NCBI GenBank assembly: GCA_026394195.1
Contig: JAPKYS010000023.1
Location: 269,339-333,338 of the forward strand
Direction: 5' to 3'
DNA length: 64,000 nucleotides
Source of the DNA: a bacterium
Lineage (GTDB): Bacteria; Electryoneota; B3-LCP
The notes below the pieces were generated by a model. That model did not search any database and had not been told where the DNA came from. It saw only the letters and a list, made by a program, of their open reading frames with translations. A program made the translations under genes and the position numbers. The stretch's first letter is position 1; the number at the start of each line of letters is the position of its first letter. Positions 1 through 8,449 of the stretch are shown here, one piece after another.

Positions 1-1755
1 TGACGCAGGCACATCACAGGTCATGAATTGGATAGCGCCGGTAAAAAGTTCGATTCCCGGATCGCCCGCCAGGGCATTCCAATTGCTGAAATTGGTCACG
101 GAGCCGGCGTCGTTTGCCTGATATGTCTTCCAGAGCTCCAATTTACCACGCACCAGCGAAGTTCCAGTTTGCGTAATCCCCTCATCGAAGATGCCTGCAT
201 ACACTCCGTAGTTGATGGTGTTATTGTAACGGGTATGTGTTCCCGTTGTTGCGGTCCCGACGCAGCCGATGGCGCCTTTCGGGGTTGTTGTAGTCCCGAC
301 TTTGACGAAATGCTCCATCAGCGATTCGTTGGCAAAACCACCGGTGGCACAGGTGAGCGTCGTTAAAAATGGCAGCATCCGCCCATTTGACAAATTGTCG
401 GTATTGGTGTTGCTCCATCCGGACATCCCCATATAACCGCGATAATTTACAAAACTAACGCCATTGCTGAAAGCAGTAGTTAAGGTTGCCACCACGCTCC
501 CGGACATATTGTACCAAAATGTATCGATGCGAGTAAATTCGTGCTCGATCATCCGGGTCTTGATCCAGCGGTTGACTTGAATCGTGGACGACCCAGACGA
601 AGATGAACCCGCCAGCAACACTCCCTGGTGGTACCAGTCGTTGTTATTGATCAGTGGAGTTTTTTCGTAATAGAGCACCTTGGCGACCATGGCAGCCGAC
701 ATCGCCGCGTCGGTCGCAGGGATGCGTCCAATGGATACGTCGGCTAGAATATCGGTTCCATCGAGTTGAGTGTAAGGATGGTCATAGGCAGAGTAATCCC
801 AAGCCGGCAGGGCGTAGTCGCCGTCGATGTCACCGAAGAGCAGTACGTATTCGGGTGGAACGTCCCAAGTATTATAAGCTGTCTGAATCATGGTTTTGAT
901 CGTCGTGTTCGTCGCTCCCGGCGTAAAAGTCTGGACGGTGACCGAGTGCCCTTCACGGCGTTTCCAGTCAACCAGTGGAGCCAGGATGTTGTTGACGAGA
1001 TTGGCGTCGTTTTCGCAGATGAGTAAATACGATCCGGAATTGATTTCATCGACGTTAAGGTCGTCGTAGTTGGCAATCATGCTGCGCATGATTTTCGCCC
1101 AGGATGGCGAGATGGGACGCATGGGACGAACTGGCGAATTGCGCAGGTCCGTTCCTTCAAGGTGAACGTTAAGGCGGTAGCGGTGTGTCACCCGCAACTC
1201 TCGGGTGACGGGATTATAGCTCACCGGATTTGTTTTTAAGGCGACAACACGCATTCCGCGTAGCAGCGCAGGTTCGCTCACCGCGACTTCATCCTTGGAG
1301 TAGAACGCATCCGAGCTATAGGCAGCCATATTGAACTGCACGGGGGAGGGATCCGAGGCGAGCTCATCGGCGTCCTTACCCTGAGCAGGCATGAGTTCGA
1401 TATCGGGGATGGTTGTAGATTCCAGGGCTTCAAATTCCGCACGAACACCGACTCGTGCAGGAATAGCAATGATGGCGCTAAAATTCGGAAGCTCGGGTGA
1501 ACCTAAATCGTTTTCCCAGCCGCCGCCGGGGATGGCAATCCTCTCCCAATTTTTACCTTCCAGAGTTGCTTCGGAAAGCTCAACGTCCGGGAGTAGAATC
1601 TCCAATTCAATTCGATCTTTTTCAGATTTAAGAACAGTGATCTTAGGCTGGGAACTACCTACGTCAGCTCGCAGAGGTATCGATGCTGCAACCGAGGAGC
1701 TAATCTGGATGCACAACAGAGCTAAAATCGCAAGAGTGAGCTTCATAGTTTTCAC
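1..1755 (-). CDS. Secreted C25 (gingipain-like) cysteine peptidase, C-terminus outside window
   Basis: My reading of this frame is open to the left edge, so the 3' end is missing. The protein starts with a signal peptide (MKLTLAILALLCIQ, then small residues to A-A). A GTG at 1755 fits better than the ATG at 1746 because AGGAGG (1764-1769) lies 8 bases upstream of the GTG. A propeptide-like region is followed by the Peptidase_C25 core: LLFGDIDGDY, an Asp-rich DGTDILADVSIGRIPA stretch, and a region with TLTCATGGFAN that carries the likely catalytic Cys. The usual His-containing GHG after the NYRG motif reads NYRGYMGM, so the His position holds Tyr. C25 peptidases are secreted, often by T9SS, and cut after Arg or Lys or have unknown targets. 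The missing C-terminus would show whether a sorting domain is present. Family call is firm; activity is uncertain. Confidence 0.85.
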   Translation of the reverse strand, partial: MKTMKLTLAILALLCIQISSSVAASIPLRADVGSSQPKITVLKSEKDRIELEILLPDVELSEATLEGKNWERIAIPGGGWENDLGSPELPNFSAIIAIPARVGVRAEFEALESTTIPDIELMPAQGKDADELASDPSPVQFNMAAYSSDAFYSKDEVAVSEPALLRGMRVVALKTNPVSYNPVTRELRVTHRYRLNVHLEGTDLRNSPVRPMRPISPSWAKIMRSMIANYDDLNVDEINSGSYLLICENDANLVNNILAPLVDWKRREGHSVTVQTFTPGATNTTIKTMIQTAYNTWDVPPEYVLLFGDIDGDYALPAWDYSAYDHPYTQLDGTDILADVSIGRIPATDAAMSAAMVAKVLYYEKTPLINNNDWYHQGVLLAGSSSSGSSTIQVNRWIKTRMIEHEFTRIDTFWYNMSGSVVATLTTAFSNGVSFVNYRGYMGMSGWSNTNTDNLSNGRMLPFLTTLTCATGGFANESLMEHFVKVGTTTTPKGAIGCVGTATTGTHTRYNNTINYGVYAGIFDEGITQTGTSLVRGKLELWKTYQANDAGSVTNFSNWNALAGDPGIELFTGAIQFMTCDVPAS

Positions 1756-2042
1756 GGTGTGAGCCTCCTGATTGTTCAATTTCGCGGCGCCATGGTTGAT
1801 TTTTATCAGCTTGATCCATGATGATTTTGCACACTTCTACACTTCAATGCAGTGAGCCAAGATAAGCGGCTTGGTTTTAATAGGATAATTAAAATGAATA
1901 AAAATGTAATTCGCAATTGTTTCTTTAATTTATTTCCAAATCGGTAGGCTCGATTGGATACAGATAGCAGGATTTATGCCGGGAAATAACACGGCTCAGA
2001 TACACCCAATTCCCTTGACCTGCAAAGAGACTTTCTTTAGAA
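1756..2042. other. Intergenic stretch upstream of C25 peptidase gene
   Basis: An A+T-rich gap of almost 300 bases lies between the start of the peptidase gene and the terminator of the panD operon. It must hold the peptidase promoter on the minus strand. I could not assign a convincing -35/-10 pair. No gene or RNA structure is visible. Confidence 0.5.
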
Positions 2043-2071
2043 TAGAAAAAGGGCAGCGCGGCACGCTGCCC
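2043..2071 (-). terminator. Intrinsic terminator after panD
   Basis: GGGCAGCG (2051-2058) pairs with CGCTGCCC (2064-2071) over a 5-base loop. On the minus strand the stem is followed by TTTTTCTATT. It lies just past the panD stop codon and closes the long minus-strand operon. Confidence 0.85.
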
Positions 2072-2091
2072 GAATTACTGCAGCAAGAGTA

Positions 2092-2445
2092 TTATCCGGT
2101 GGTTAGCCGGTTATTTTTATCGACAAAGATGATTATAGGCTGATGTGTTTTCGCCTCTTTATCGTCCATTTCGCAATATGAAAGGATGATGACTTTATCT
2201 CCAGCAACTACCAGGCGAGCCGCCGCGCCGTTCAACATAATGGTGCCGGAACCTCGAGGGGCAATAATGGCGTAGGTGATCATGCGGGCGCTGTTGCTGA
2301 GATTGAGAACGTGAACCTGTTCATTGGGAAGCAGGTCCGCCTTCTCCAGCAGATCCTCGTCGATGGCGATGCTGCCTTCGTAATCCAGCTCCGTGCCGGT
2401 CACCGTAGCTCGGTGAATTTTCGATTTTAACATTATCCGCAACAT
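2092..2445 (-). CDS. panD: Aspartate 1-decarboxylase (PanD)
   Basis: PanD makes beta-alanine from L-aspartate for pantothenate and coenzyme A, using a pyruvoyl group. The 117-residue product starting at ATG 2445 ([16 protein letters not shown]) has the family's normal length. The self-cleavage site YEGS is at residues 22-25, with cleavage between Gly24 and Ser25 as in known enzymes, and NGAAARLV follows downstream. A longer reading frame extends 46 codons upstream, but those residues do not resemble PanD. The gene is last in the minus-strand run, 175 bases after the activase gene and just before a terminator, so it may be cotranscribed with the corrinoid genes. Whether its product feeds that pathway or only CoA synthesis is not shown. 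Confidence 0.93.
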   Translation of the reverse strand: MLRIMLKSKIHRATVTGTELDYEGSIAIDEDLLEKADLLPNEQVHVLNLSNSARMITYAIIAPRGSGTIMLNGAAARLVVAGDKVIILSYCEMDDKEAKTHQPIIIFVDKNNRLTTG

Positions 2446-2620
2446 AGGCGGTCGCAGGTTATCCGATTCGTTAGGATTTTGAGTTAAGATACGCAAATTT
2501 TCTGCTGATGTCAAGGGAAATTGCAGACTGAAAGCATTCAAGTACCGTTTGATCAGCCATCTGGCAAATCCGTCAGGGATCAAGTATACCTATGACGTAA
2601 TATAGTCTGCGCTGTAGCTG

Positions 2621-3400
2621 CTACCAACCCTCCCGCGCAATAATCGCAGCTCCTAACGCGCCGGTGAATTCAGGCCATTCCGGTACCTGAATTTGCATGT
2701 CCAGCGCGGCTGACATCTCTCTCACCATGCAGACGTTAAGAGCCACTCCGCCAGTGAAGGCTGCAGGAGATCGGGGGTGAAGAGATTGCGCCATCTGCGC
2801 CACCCTCCGGGCGATTGATCTGTGCACACCGTTCGCTACGTCTTCACGAGCTACTCCCTCAGCTAAAAGCGAAAGCACCTCAGACTCAGCGAAGACGGTG
2901 CAGATCGATGAGATTTGAACAGGACTGCGCGACATGTACGCCAATTGCGAAAATGCCTCAACTGACAAGCCCATGCTATGCGCCAGAAACTCCAGAAATT
3001 TGCCGCTTCCTGCGGCGCAGCGGTCATTCATGGCGAAGTCCTGCACCATGCCATCTCCGTTCAGGATGATCGCCTTGGAATCCTGACCACCGATGTCGAT
3101 CAGCGTATGCGTTTCAGGTAATAAATGCGCGACTCCGCGAGCGTGAGCTGTTATTTCGGTAATGGTTTCATCCGCAAATGAAGCGGTAACTCGCCCATAA
3201 CCCGTAACCACTGTGCGTTCGACCTTTTTTAGGCCAACCGATTCCAGCGCCTGTCGTAGAGCGCTGTCTGCGCTGATTTCCGGCGTCCATCCTGTAGAAA
3301 TCAGAGCGCGGCACAGAACCTTAGCGCCATCCCAGATAATCGCTTTTGTCGTGCGTGATCCTATATCGACTCCGGCCGTAACCTTACCAAATGCGGTCAT
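2621..3400 (-). CDS. ATP-dependent activase of HGD/BCR type (HgdC/BadFG-like)
   Basis: This is an ASKHA-fold ATPase that passes electrons, driven by ATP hydrolysis, to a partner iron-sulfur enzyme of the 2-hydroxyacyl-CoA dehydratase, benzoyl-CoA reductase or double-cubane protein type. The 259-residue product has the phosphate-1 motif VDIGSRTTKA (11-20), LIDIGGQDSKA (100-110), and Cys128 (DRCAAGSGKFLE) and Cys167 (SSICTVFAESEV). In HgdC these two Cys hold the [4Fe-4S] cluster bridging a homodimer. The ATG at 3400 was chosen over upstream codons because family similarity starts there. The gene overlaps the preceding UroD-type gene by 17 bases, which suggests coupled translation. The likely partners are the two HGD-D proteins at 4411-6887. 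All key residues look intact. Confidence 0.9.
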   Translation of the reverse strand: MTAFGKVTAGVDIGSRTTKAIIWDGAKVLCRALISTGWTPEISADSALRQALESVGLKKVERTVVTGYGRVTASFADETITEITAHARGVAHLLPETHTLIDIGGQDSKAIILNGDGMVQDFAMNDRCAAGSGKFLEFLAHSMGLSVEAFSQLAYMSRSPVQISSICTVFAESEVLSLLAEGVAREDVANGVHRSIARRVAQMAQSLHPRSPAAFTGGVALNVCMVREMSAALDMQIQVPEWPEFTGALGAAIIAREGW

Positions 3401-4421
3401 AAGCAGCTCGTTTTCCCCGGTTGATGACGATTTCCAGTTTTTGGGGTTCACAACGAATGGGAACTTCACAGCCCGTGGAGAGCACGAATCCTTTCGAATT
3501 GCGTAATCCATGCAGGATGATCTGGTCCGTGACCTGATCAACCGGTTCCTTGCTCGAAGCCAGCAAAATGTTCGGCGCCAGATTGCCCACTAGCCGTACC
3601 CGATCTCCCATGGTTTTAACGGTGGTCTGGACGTCAACTTGATCGAAACTGAAGAGATCAGCGCCAGTTTCCGGGATTAAATCCAGCATTTGCATCGTTT
3701 TACCACAGATGTGCAGTGTAATATCCAGATCATAGCGGTGCAGATAGTCAATTAAACGTTTCTGATAGGGAAAGGCGAATTCCAGATAGGTCTGTCTTGA
3801 AATGACGCTGCCTGACGCTAACGGATCCACCAGGACAGGTAGAGCTCCAGCAAGAATGCATTCGTCACAAAAAATAATGGCAGCAGTTAATGAAATTTCC
3901 AACAATCGGTGAGCGTCTTCCGGTGATATGATGGTATCCATCAGGAAGTCTTCAGTACCTCTTAAACCCGCTGCAGTCGTGAATGAACAGGGTATGAAAG
4001 CAAAGACGGGAAGGACGTCACCCATGGCATTATACAGGTAATCTATCGCCTCAAGGTAGACCGGCAGCCGACCTGCTTTTTGTACGTCCGGCAGACGTAG
4101 ATCACCGATCTGCGATAGATCTGTGATGATGGGGTTGTCCAGAATCGGCACCTCGAATTTGCGCAGGTGATATTGACTTCCCATGGCTTCAGCCAGAATC
4201 CCCACGTGCGTAAATACTGAAAGACCCTCGTGCTTATAGACGGACTGCGCCTGCAACTGAGCCCTGGCCAGTATTTTTCCGCTGCTGCAGTATTCCTCGA
4301 GATCGCACCCGAAAACCGCTGCCGCATGGGACGTTACCAACGGATAAACCGGCGGGCGATCCGGCAACTCATCGATCAATAGCAGCCCCCAACGCTCTCG
4401 CGGGTTCATTTCAGCCGGCAT
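3384..4421 (-). CDS. UroD-type corrinoid methyltransferase 1 (MtaA/CmuA family)
   Basis: The uroporphyrinogen decarboxylase fold is reused in cobalamin-dependent methyltransferases such as MtaA, MtbA, CmuA and MtvB. These move methyl groups between a corrinoid protein and a thiol, tetrahydrofolate or methyl donor. The 345-residue product has the zinc-type motif H-x-C-G at His237/Cys239 (LHICGK) and a distant Cys318 (STGCEVP), the HxCx(n)C pattern of these methyltransferases and not of true heme-pathway UroD. It overlaps the gene on each side (11 and 17 bases). Its close neighbours include a corrinoid protein and a second, divergent UroD-type protein, so one may load and the other unload the corrinoid. 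The substrate is unknown. Confidence 0.85.
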   Translation of the reverse strand: MPAEMNPRERWGLLLIDELPDRPPVYPLVTSHAAAVFGCDLEEYCSSGKILARAQLQAQSVYKHEGLSVFTHVGILAEAMGSQYHLRKFEVPILDNPIITDLSQIGDLRLPDVQKAGRLPVYLEAIDYLYNAMGDVLPVFAFIPCSFTTAAGLRGTEDFLMDTIISPEDAHRLLEISLTAAIIFCDECILAGALPVLVDPLASGSVISRQTYLEFAFPYQKRLIDYLHRYDLDITLHICGKTMQMLDLIPETGADLFSFDQVDVQTTVKTMGDRVRLVGNLAPNILLASSKEPVDQVTDQIILHGLRNSKGFVLSTGCEVPIRCEPQKLEIVINRGKRAAYDRIW

Positions 4422-5796
4422 GTCGACGCTTCCTCGCTCGCAGCGATTCCATGAACGCTTCGATACGATTGTAAATTTGCGATTGTAATCTCATTTTGCC
4501 CGGAGCCACCACATCGAAGGAGAGGACCGGCACATTCTGCTTGCGTAATGCCTCCACAATCGGGATCGTTTCATAGGGACAATGCGACGATCCAAAGATG
4601 CCGGAAATGATGACGCCATCAGCTCCAGCGCTCTTTAACTGTTCAAGGATCAATTTCACTCGAAACGCGGTCGATCCAGCCAGGCTGGCGGCGAGCTGGG
4701 CTTCAGCCAGAATGGTAAATGGATCGCCTTCTTCCTTTAAAATCGGTGTAGTCTGGTTGATAACATATTCCGATCCCACCACTCGTCCGCCCAACTCTTC
4801 AACATAATTCATCAGCAGCGGATCTGCCGGGGGCGTCACCCAAACAATTCTCAATTCCTGACCTCGGTAACCTTCACCAGCGGCAGCACGTGATTGGACG
4901 CAGTCTTTGAAGTCTTGCAGCACCTCGACGCATTCATCAAGATCGCCATAATAGGAAAGAGCCGCAAACTCCACATTCATCATCTCCACCGCACCCATGG
5001 GATTTGGACCCAGAGAAGCGGCGTATTTTTTAATCTCTGCAATCAGCCTTCTTAACCGATTGACTTTCAGCACGGCAGCCCTGAACCGCTCAACTGAAAA
5101 AGCCGCGCCCGTCACTTCTTCCAGTCTGGACGTCAACGCTCCATACTGTACACCAAGAAAATTAACCCATCTTGTTTGATCGGAGACCACGTCAGAGCGC
5201 GGAGGCAGCTCAAAGTAGTAGATGGGAATCTCCATCCTGTCGACCTCCGACATGACCGCGGCCATGTCGTCGCAGGTGGCGCCTACCGTGCCGATGCACA
5301 GATCCGGTTTTGGAAAATATGCCTGCTTGAAGAAGGCGCCCAAAGCCGCTCGAACGAAGCATGAATCTTCGCCCAGACCTAATTCCGCGGCATCATCGAA
5401 CAGGACGTGACTTTCCATGAGAAAGGGCGTCCACCAAAGGCAATCCGGATAAAAGGCTATCGTATTGGGAAATGAGTAAATCAGCGGAGTCACACAGCCC
5501 AAATCACCCATGGGCGCAATGATCTTCATCCCAGCCTGTCGGGCTCGAAAGATGCGTTCTCCTTCTGAAAGAACAAACCCCCACAGCCGCAGAGCTGCCG
5601 GAGAATTGTCAAAATGCAACTTGCGCAGCAGACGATTTCCGTAAACTGCATGGGTTGATGGTGGGAAAAGATACTGCGACCAAGGCGCATCGTCAAGCTG
5701 GCGGTAGTATCGGGTTGTCTCCACCTGCTGATCGGGGACTTGCTTAAATAGTTGATGCCATTCCCGATAATCGATCTGTAGTGGTTTCGGTTTCAT
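4411..5796 (-). CDS. HGD-D/BcrBC-family iron-sulfur subunit, large
   Basis: The 461-residue product belongs to the 2-hydroxyglutaryl-CoA dehydratase D-component family, which also includes benzoyl-CoA reductase subunits and double-cubane cluster proteins. Three Cys sit where the family places its [4Fe-4S] ligands: Cys146 (SCFVRAALGAF), Cys175 (GATCDDM) and Cys406 (SSHCPYE). The C-terminal half has the family's second alpha/beta lobe (PVLSFDVVAPG). It overlaps the smaller paralogue (5793-6887) by 4 bases and the UroD gene by 11, so the pair probably forms a heterodimer activated by the ATPase at 2621-3400. No acyl-CoA metabolism genes are nearby, so a dehydratase role is not implied. The substrate is unknown and could be a small molecule or the corrinoid protein. 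Confidence 0.85.
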   Translation of the reverse strand: MKPKPLQIDYREWHQLFKQVPDQQVETTRYYRQLDDAPWSQYLFPPSTHAVYGNRLLRKLHFDNSPAALRLWGFVLSEGERIFRARQAGMKIIAPMGDLGCVTPLIYSFPNTIAFYPDCLWWTPFLMESHVLFDDAAELGLGEDSCFVRAALGAFFKQAYFPKPDLCIGTVGATCDDMAAVMSEVDRMEIPIYYFELPPRSDVVSDQTRWVNFLGVQYGALTSRLEEVTGAAFSVERFRAAVLKVNRLRRLIAEIKKYAASLGPNPMGAVEMMNVEFAALSYYGDLDECVEVLQDFKDCVQSRAAAGEGYRGQELRIVWVTPPADPLLMNYVEELGGRVVGSEYVINQTTPILKEEGDPFTILAEAQLAASLAGSTAFRVKLILEQLKSAGADGVIISGIFGSSHCPYETIPIVEALRKQNVPVLSFDVVAPGKMRLQSQIYNRIEAFMESLRARKRRHAG

Positions 5797-6887
5797 CTTC
5801 GGGCTTGATTGGATTTCAGCATTTCAATGAAAGCTCCCACGCGGGTTCTCAAGTTGCTGACTGCCGGCGAGGTGAGATCATCATTGAGAATCAGTATGGG
5901 CAGCTGTAAATCTTTTTTCATCCGTTCCGCAGCCAATCCCCAGGGATGACAATATTTCACCGACCGAAAAATCACTCCACCGACTTTGCGTTCTGAGATC
6001 AACTTTTGCATATATTCAATCAATGGAGTATTCGGGCGACGGTGCGGACAATCATTCGCCCCTACATAGCCCTGGTAAAGGGCTGTGACAGCGTCGCCAT
6101 TTTCCTCAATCACCCTGCTGAACACGCGATCGCCCAGGCAGGTGGCGTCAGCAACGATACAGGCTCCGGCGCTTTCGAACTCACTCAGTTCCCAAACACC
6201 GGGAATGCTTCCAGTCAGCAGCAGTCTAATTTTAATATCGGTTGGAGCTCTGCGAACGTACCTCGCAAGATAATCGATAATAGGCTCAGGGGGTAGGGGA
6301 GAGGCAGCGATCTGGTGTAACATTGAAGTGGGTAATCGACCGTTTTGACGCAATCCGATGACAGTCGCCTTCAAGCGATTGCGCTGCCTGATTTTTTCAT
6401 TAAGCTCACCATTTGTGGGTGTCTTGCCGGTTACGATCTGGATTTTCGTAAAAGCATTGGTCATCTCCTGCTGGAAGTAATCTTTTGGCTGGTTCCAACT
6501 TCTGGGAGCTCCGTAGAGATGAACCGGAATATCCTGGACTGTCGCCAGTGTTTCGCTTACGCGACGCATCTGATCACAGCAGGACCCGAACAGGATGGCG
6601 GATAGGCCTCGGTAATAATCAAGCTGAAGAAGGGCAGGCAGCGTGCGGCAGAAGGAGCAGCCATCAGTCCGGATAGAATGACTTCCTTGCACGTCGAACC
6701 CAGAGCGCGGGATCAAACGCATGGGAATGGCTCCGCTGGCCTCGATATATTCCGGAGGAACGCGCAGACAGAGATATCCGATCAGCGGCTCTACTCCCTC
6801 CATCTGCCGAAGGTAGGACTGTTCCAGTGCAGAAAATTCAGCCAAGTCCTGCACTTCAGCGTTCTTATGTTCTACGTTTAAGGACAC
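5793..6887 (-). CDS. HGD-D/BcrBC-family iron-sulfur subunit, small
   Basis: This 364-residue protein is a second member of the HGD-D family. Possible cluster ligands occur as Cys77/Cys80 (GCSFCRTL), Cys103/Cys104 (GSCCDQM) and Cys313 (VKYCHPW), followed by LPILILNDDL, the usual end of the second lobe. It is shorter than its partner and differs in sequence, as expected for the alpha/beta pair of these enzymes. It follows the RACo-like gene by 19 bases and overlaps the next gene by 4 (ATGA). With the partner and the activase it makes a complete ATP-dependent two-component reductase set. Duplicate Cys in two motifs hint at an unusual cluster, but this cannot be settled by reading. Confidence 0.83.
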   Translation of the reverse strand: MSLNVEHKNAEVQDLAEFSALEQSYLRQMEGVEPLIGYLCLRVPPEYIEASGAIPMRLIPRSGFDVQGSHSIRTDGCSFCRTLPALLQLDYYRGLSAILFGSCCDQMRRVSETLATVQDIPVHLYGAPRSWNQPKDYFQQEMTNAFTKIQIVTGKTPTNGELNEKIRQRNRLKATVIGLRQNGRLPTSMLHQIAASPLPPEPIIDYLARYVRRAPTDIKIRLLLTGSIPGVWELSEFESAGACIVADATCLGDRVFSRVIEENGDAVTALYQGYVGANDCPHRRPNTPLIEYMQKLISERKVGGVIFRSVKYCHPWGLAAERMKKDLQLPILILNDDLTSPAVSNLRTRVGAFIEMLKSNQARR

Positions 6888-6906
6888 TTTTTCCGATGGT
6901 TAGCGT

Positions 6907-8448
6907 TCAATTAGATTTAGGAAAGTACATATTGGCGATAAAAGCATCTTGAAATTCCGGGTGTCCTCCCAGGTTGACGATTTTCACCTTGGATTGCAGA
7001 GCAACTGCTCTTTTCCGGTTTTCAACTTCGGCCAGACAAAGCAGGGCGCCGCGTCCCGCCGCATTATCCAGAGTTACAATTTTCTCAAGTGGGAGATTGG
7101 GGATGAGTCCTACGACCATAGTCGCGGCAGGATCGATGCGATTGCCAAATGAGCCGGTAATCATGACCTCGTCCAATTCAATCGGTTTGATGTCGGCTTC
7201 CGAGCATAGGATATCGATGCCCGCTGCGATGGCTCCCTTGGCCAATTGAAATTTCCGTACGTCAGCCTGAGCGACCTTGATTGCGCCATTTTGATCGAGC
7301 AGGGGGTACCACTCTCGGCAAGCCTGCTTATTTTTTTCGATTAAACCCGTTTCGTCCATGATTCCCAGTTTCAGCATCCGTGAAAATGCTGAGATGTATC
7401 CGGATCCACAGATGCCTCGAGGCTCGCCCCCTCCGATTACGTAAGGCAAGCCCTGCTCAGAAAATCCCTCGATGGCGCCTTTTAGCGCCGGCATTCCGCT
7501 CTGTAAACCGACTCCTTCAAAGGCAGGACCGGCAGCGGTGGAAGTCGCCCATAACTCGCCCTGAGCGGCTAGTACAATTTCGCCGTTCGTCCCCAGATCG
7601 ATGAATAGCTTGTTTTGGATGCAGCGATCCAGATCTGCGGCGATAATTCCGGCGGTTATGTCACCCCCGATAAACCCGCGAATGATCGGACAAATCGCAC
7701 ACTCTACTTCTGCATCCAACCCAAAATATTCCGGCGAAATATCCAAAAAACCCAAATCTTCGAATGGGCTTTTAAAGGGAGCTTTTTCCAAGCCTGCTCC
7801 AGCGCTTCCCATCAGGAAATGAGTCATTGCGGTATTTCCGACCAGGAGCAAGCTGTTAAATACCGAGCGATCAAAGCCGAAGTGGTCTGAAATAACCTGT
7901 ATGGAATCACTGATACTCCTTCTGAGACTTCCGACCAGTTGATCCAAATTGGAAGGACTCTTGGCGTGTTCAAGGCGCGTCATCACGTCACCGCCAAATT
8001 GATGTTGTGGGTTTAAAAAGCTCAGCTGGTGTATTATTTCGCCTCTGAGAAAATCTACGACATATACTGCGATGATAGTTGTTCCGACGTCGACGGCAAC
8101 GCCCAACCATCTCTGCGCGCTTTTCAGCGAGTTCATCGGGCTGAGTCGTTTTTCTTTGAAACCTTCAGCCAAAACGGAAATTTCGATTTCGCAATCGGTC
8201 GAGACTCGATGCAGGCAAGCTAACCTGAGTGACGATCCCTGCCCAAAGAGCTCGATTTCTCTGGGCTTGATTCTCGGAGGATGCTGATGAAATAGCACTC
8301 TGCAATGACCGCATTGTCCTTTGCCACTGCAGTTCTGAGGGAAGAAGTACCCAGCCCGCGCCAGCGCCGCCTTTAATGACTCGCCGCTGGATGCGTCGAT
8401 GACCCGACCGTCAGGATGAAGGATTACTCGATGATTGGCGTCGGACAA
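6907..8448 (-). CDS. RACo-like reductive activator of corrinoid protein (2Fe-2S + ASKHA, DUF4445)
   Basis: RACo-type proteins use ATP to reduce inactive Co(II) corrinoid back to Co(I). The 513-residue product has an N-terminal [2Fe-2S] ferredoxin domain with Cys40, Cys46, Cys49 (NCSGKGQCGHC) and Cys78. It is followed by an ASKHA domain with VAVDVGTTIIAVYVV, NPQHQFGGDVMTR, GNTAMTHFLMG, FIDLGTNGEIVL and GICGSGYISA. The length is close to, but shorter than, characterised RACo (about 630 residues), with a short linker. The gene sits between the second UroD-type gene (1 base away) and the HGD-D pair. Its presence strongly supports a corrinoid methyl-transfer function for the operon. Two separate ATP-driven reductive activators in one operon is unusual. 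Confidence 0.9.
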   Translation of the reverse strand: MSDANHRVILHPDGRVIDASSGESLKAALARAGYFFPQNCSGKGQCGHCRVLFHQHPPRIKPREIELFGQGSSLRLACLHRVSTDCEIEISVLAEGFKEKRLSPMNSLKSAQRWLGVAVDVGTTIIAVYVVDFLRGEIIHQLSFLNPQHQFGGDVMTRLEHAKSPSNLDQLVGSLRRSISDSIQVISDHFGFDRSVFNSLLLVGNTAMTHFLMGSAGAGLEKAPFKSPFEDLGFLDISPEYFGLDAEVECAICPIIRGFIGGDITAGIIAADLDRCIQNKLFIDLGTNGEIVLAAQGELWATSTAAGPAFEGVGLQSGMPALKGAIEGFSEQGLPYVIGGGEPRGICGSGYISAFSRMLKLGIMDETGLIEKNKQACREWYPLLDQNGAIKVAQADVRKFQLAKGAIAAGIDILCSEADIKPIELDEVMITGSFGNRIDPAATMVVGLIPNLPLEKIVTLDNAAGRGALLCLAEVENRKRAVALQSKVKIVNLGGHPEFQDAFIANMYFPKSN

Positions 8449-8449
8449 G

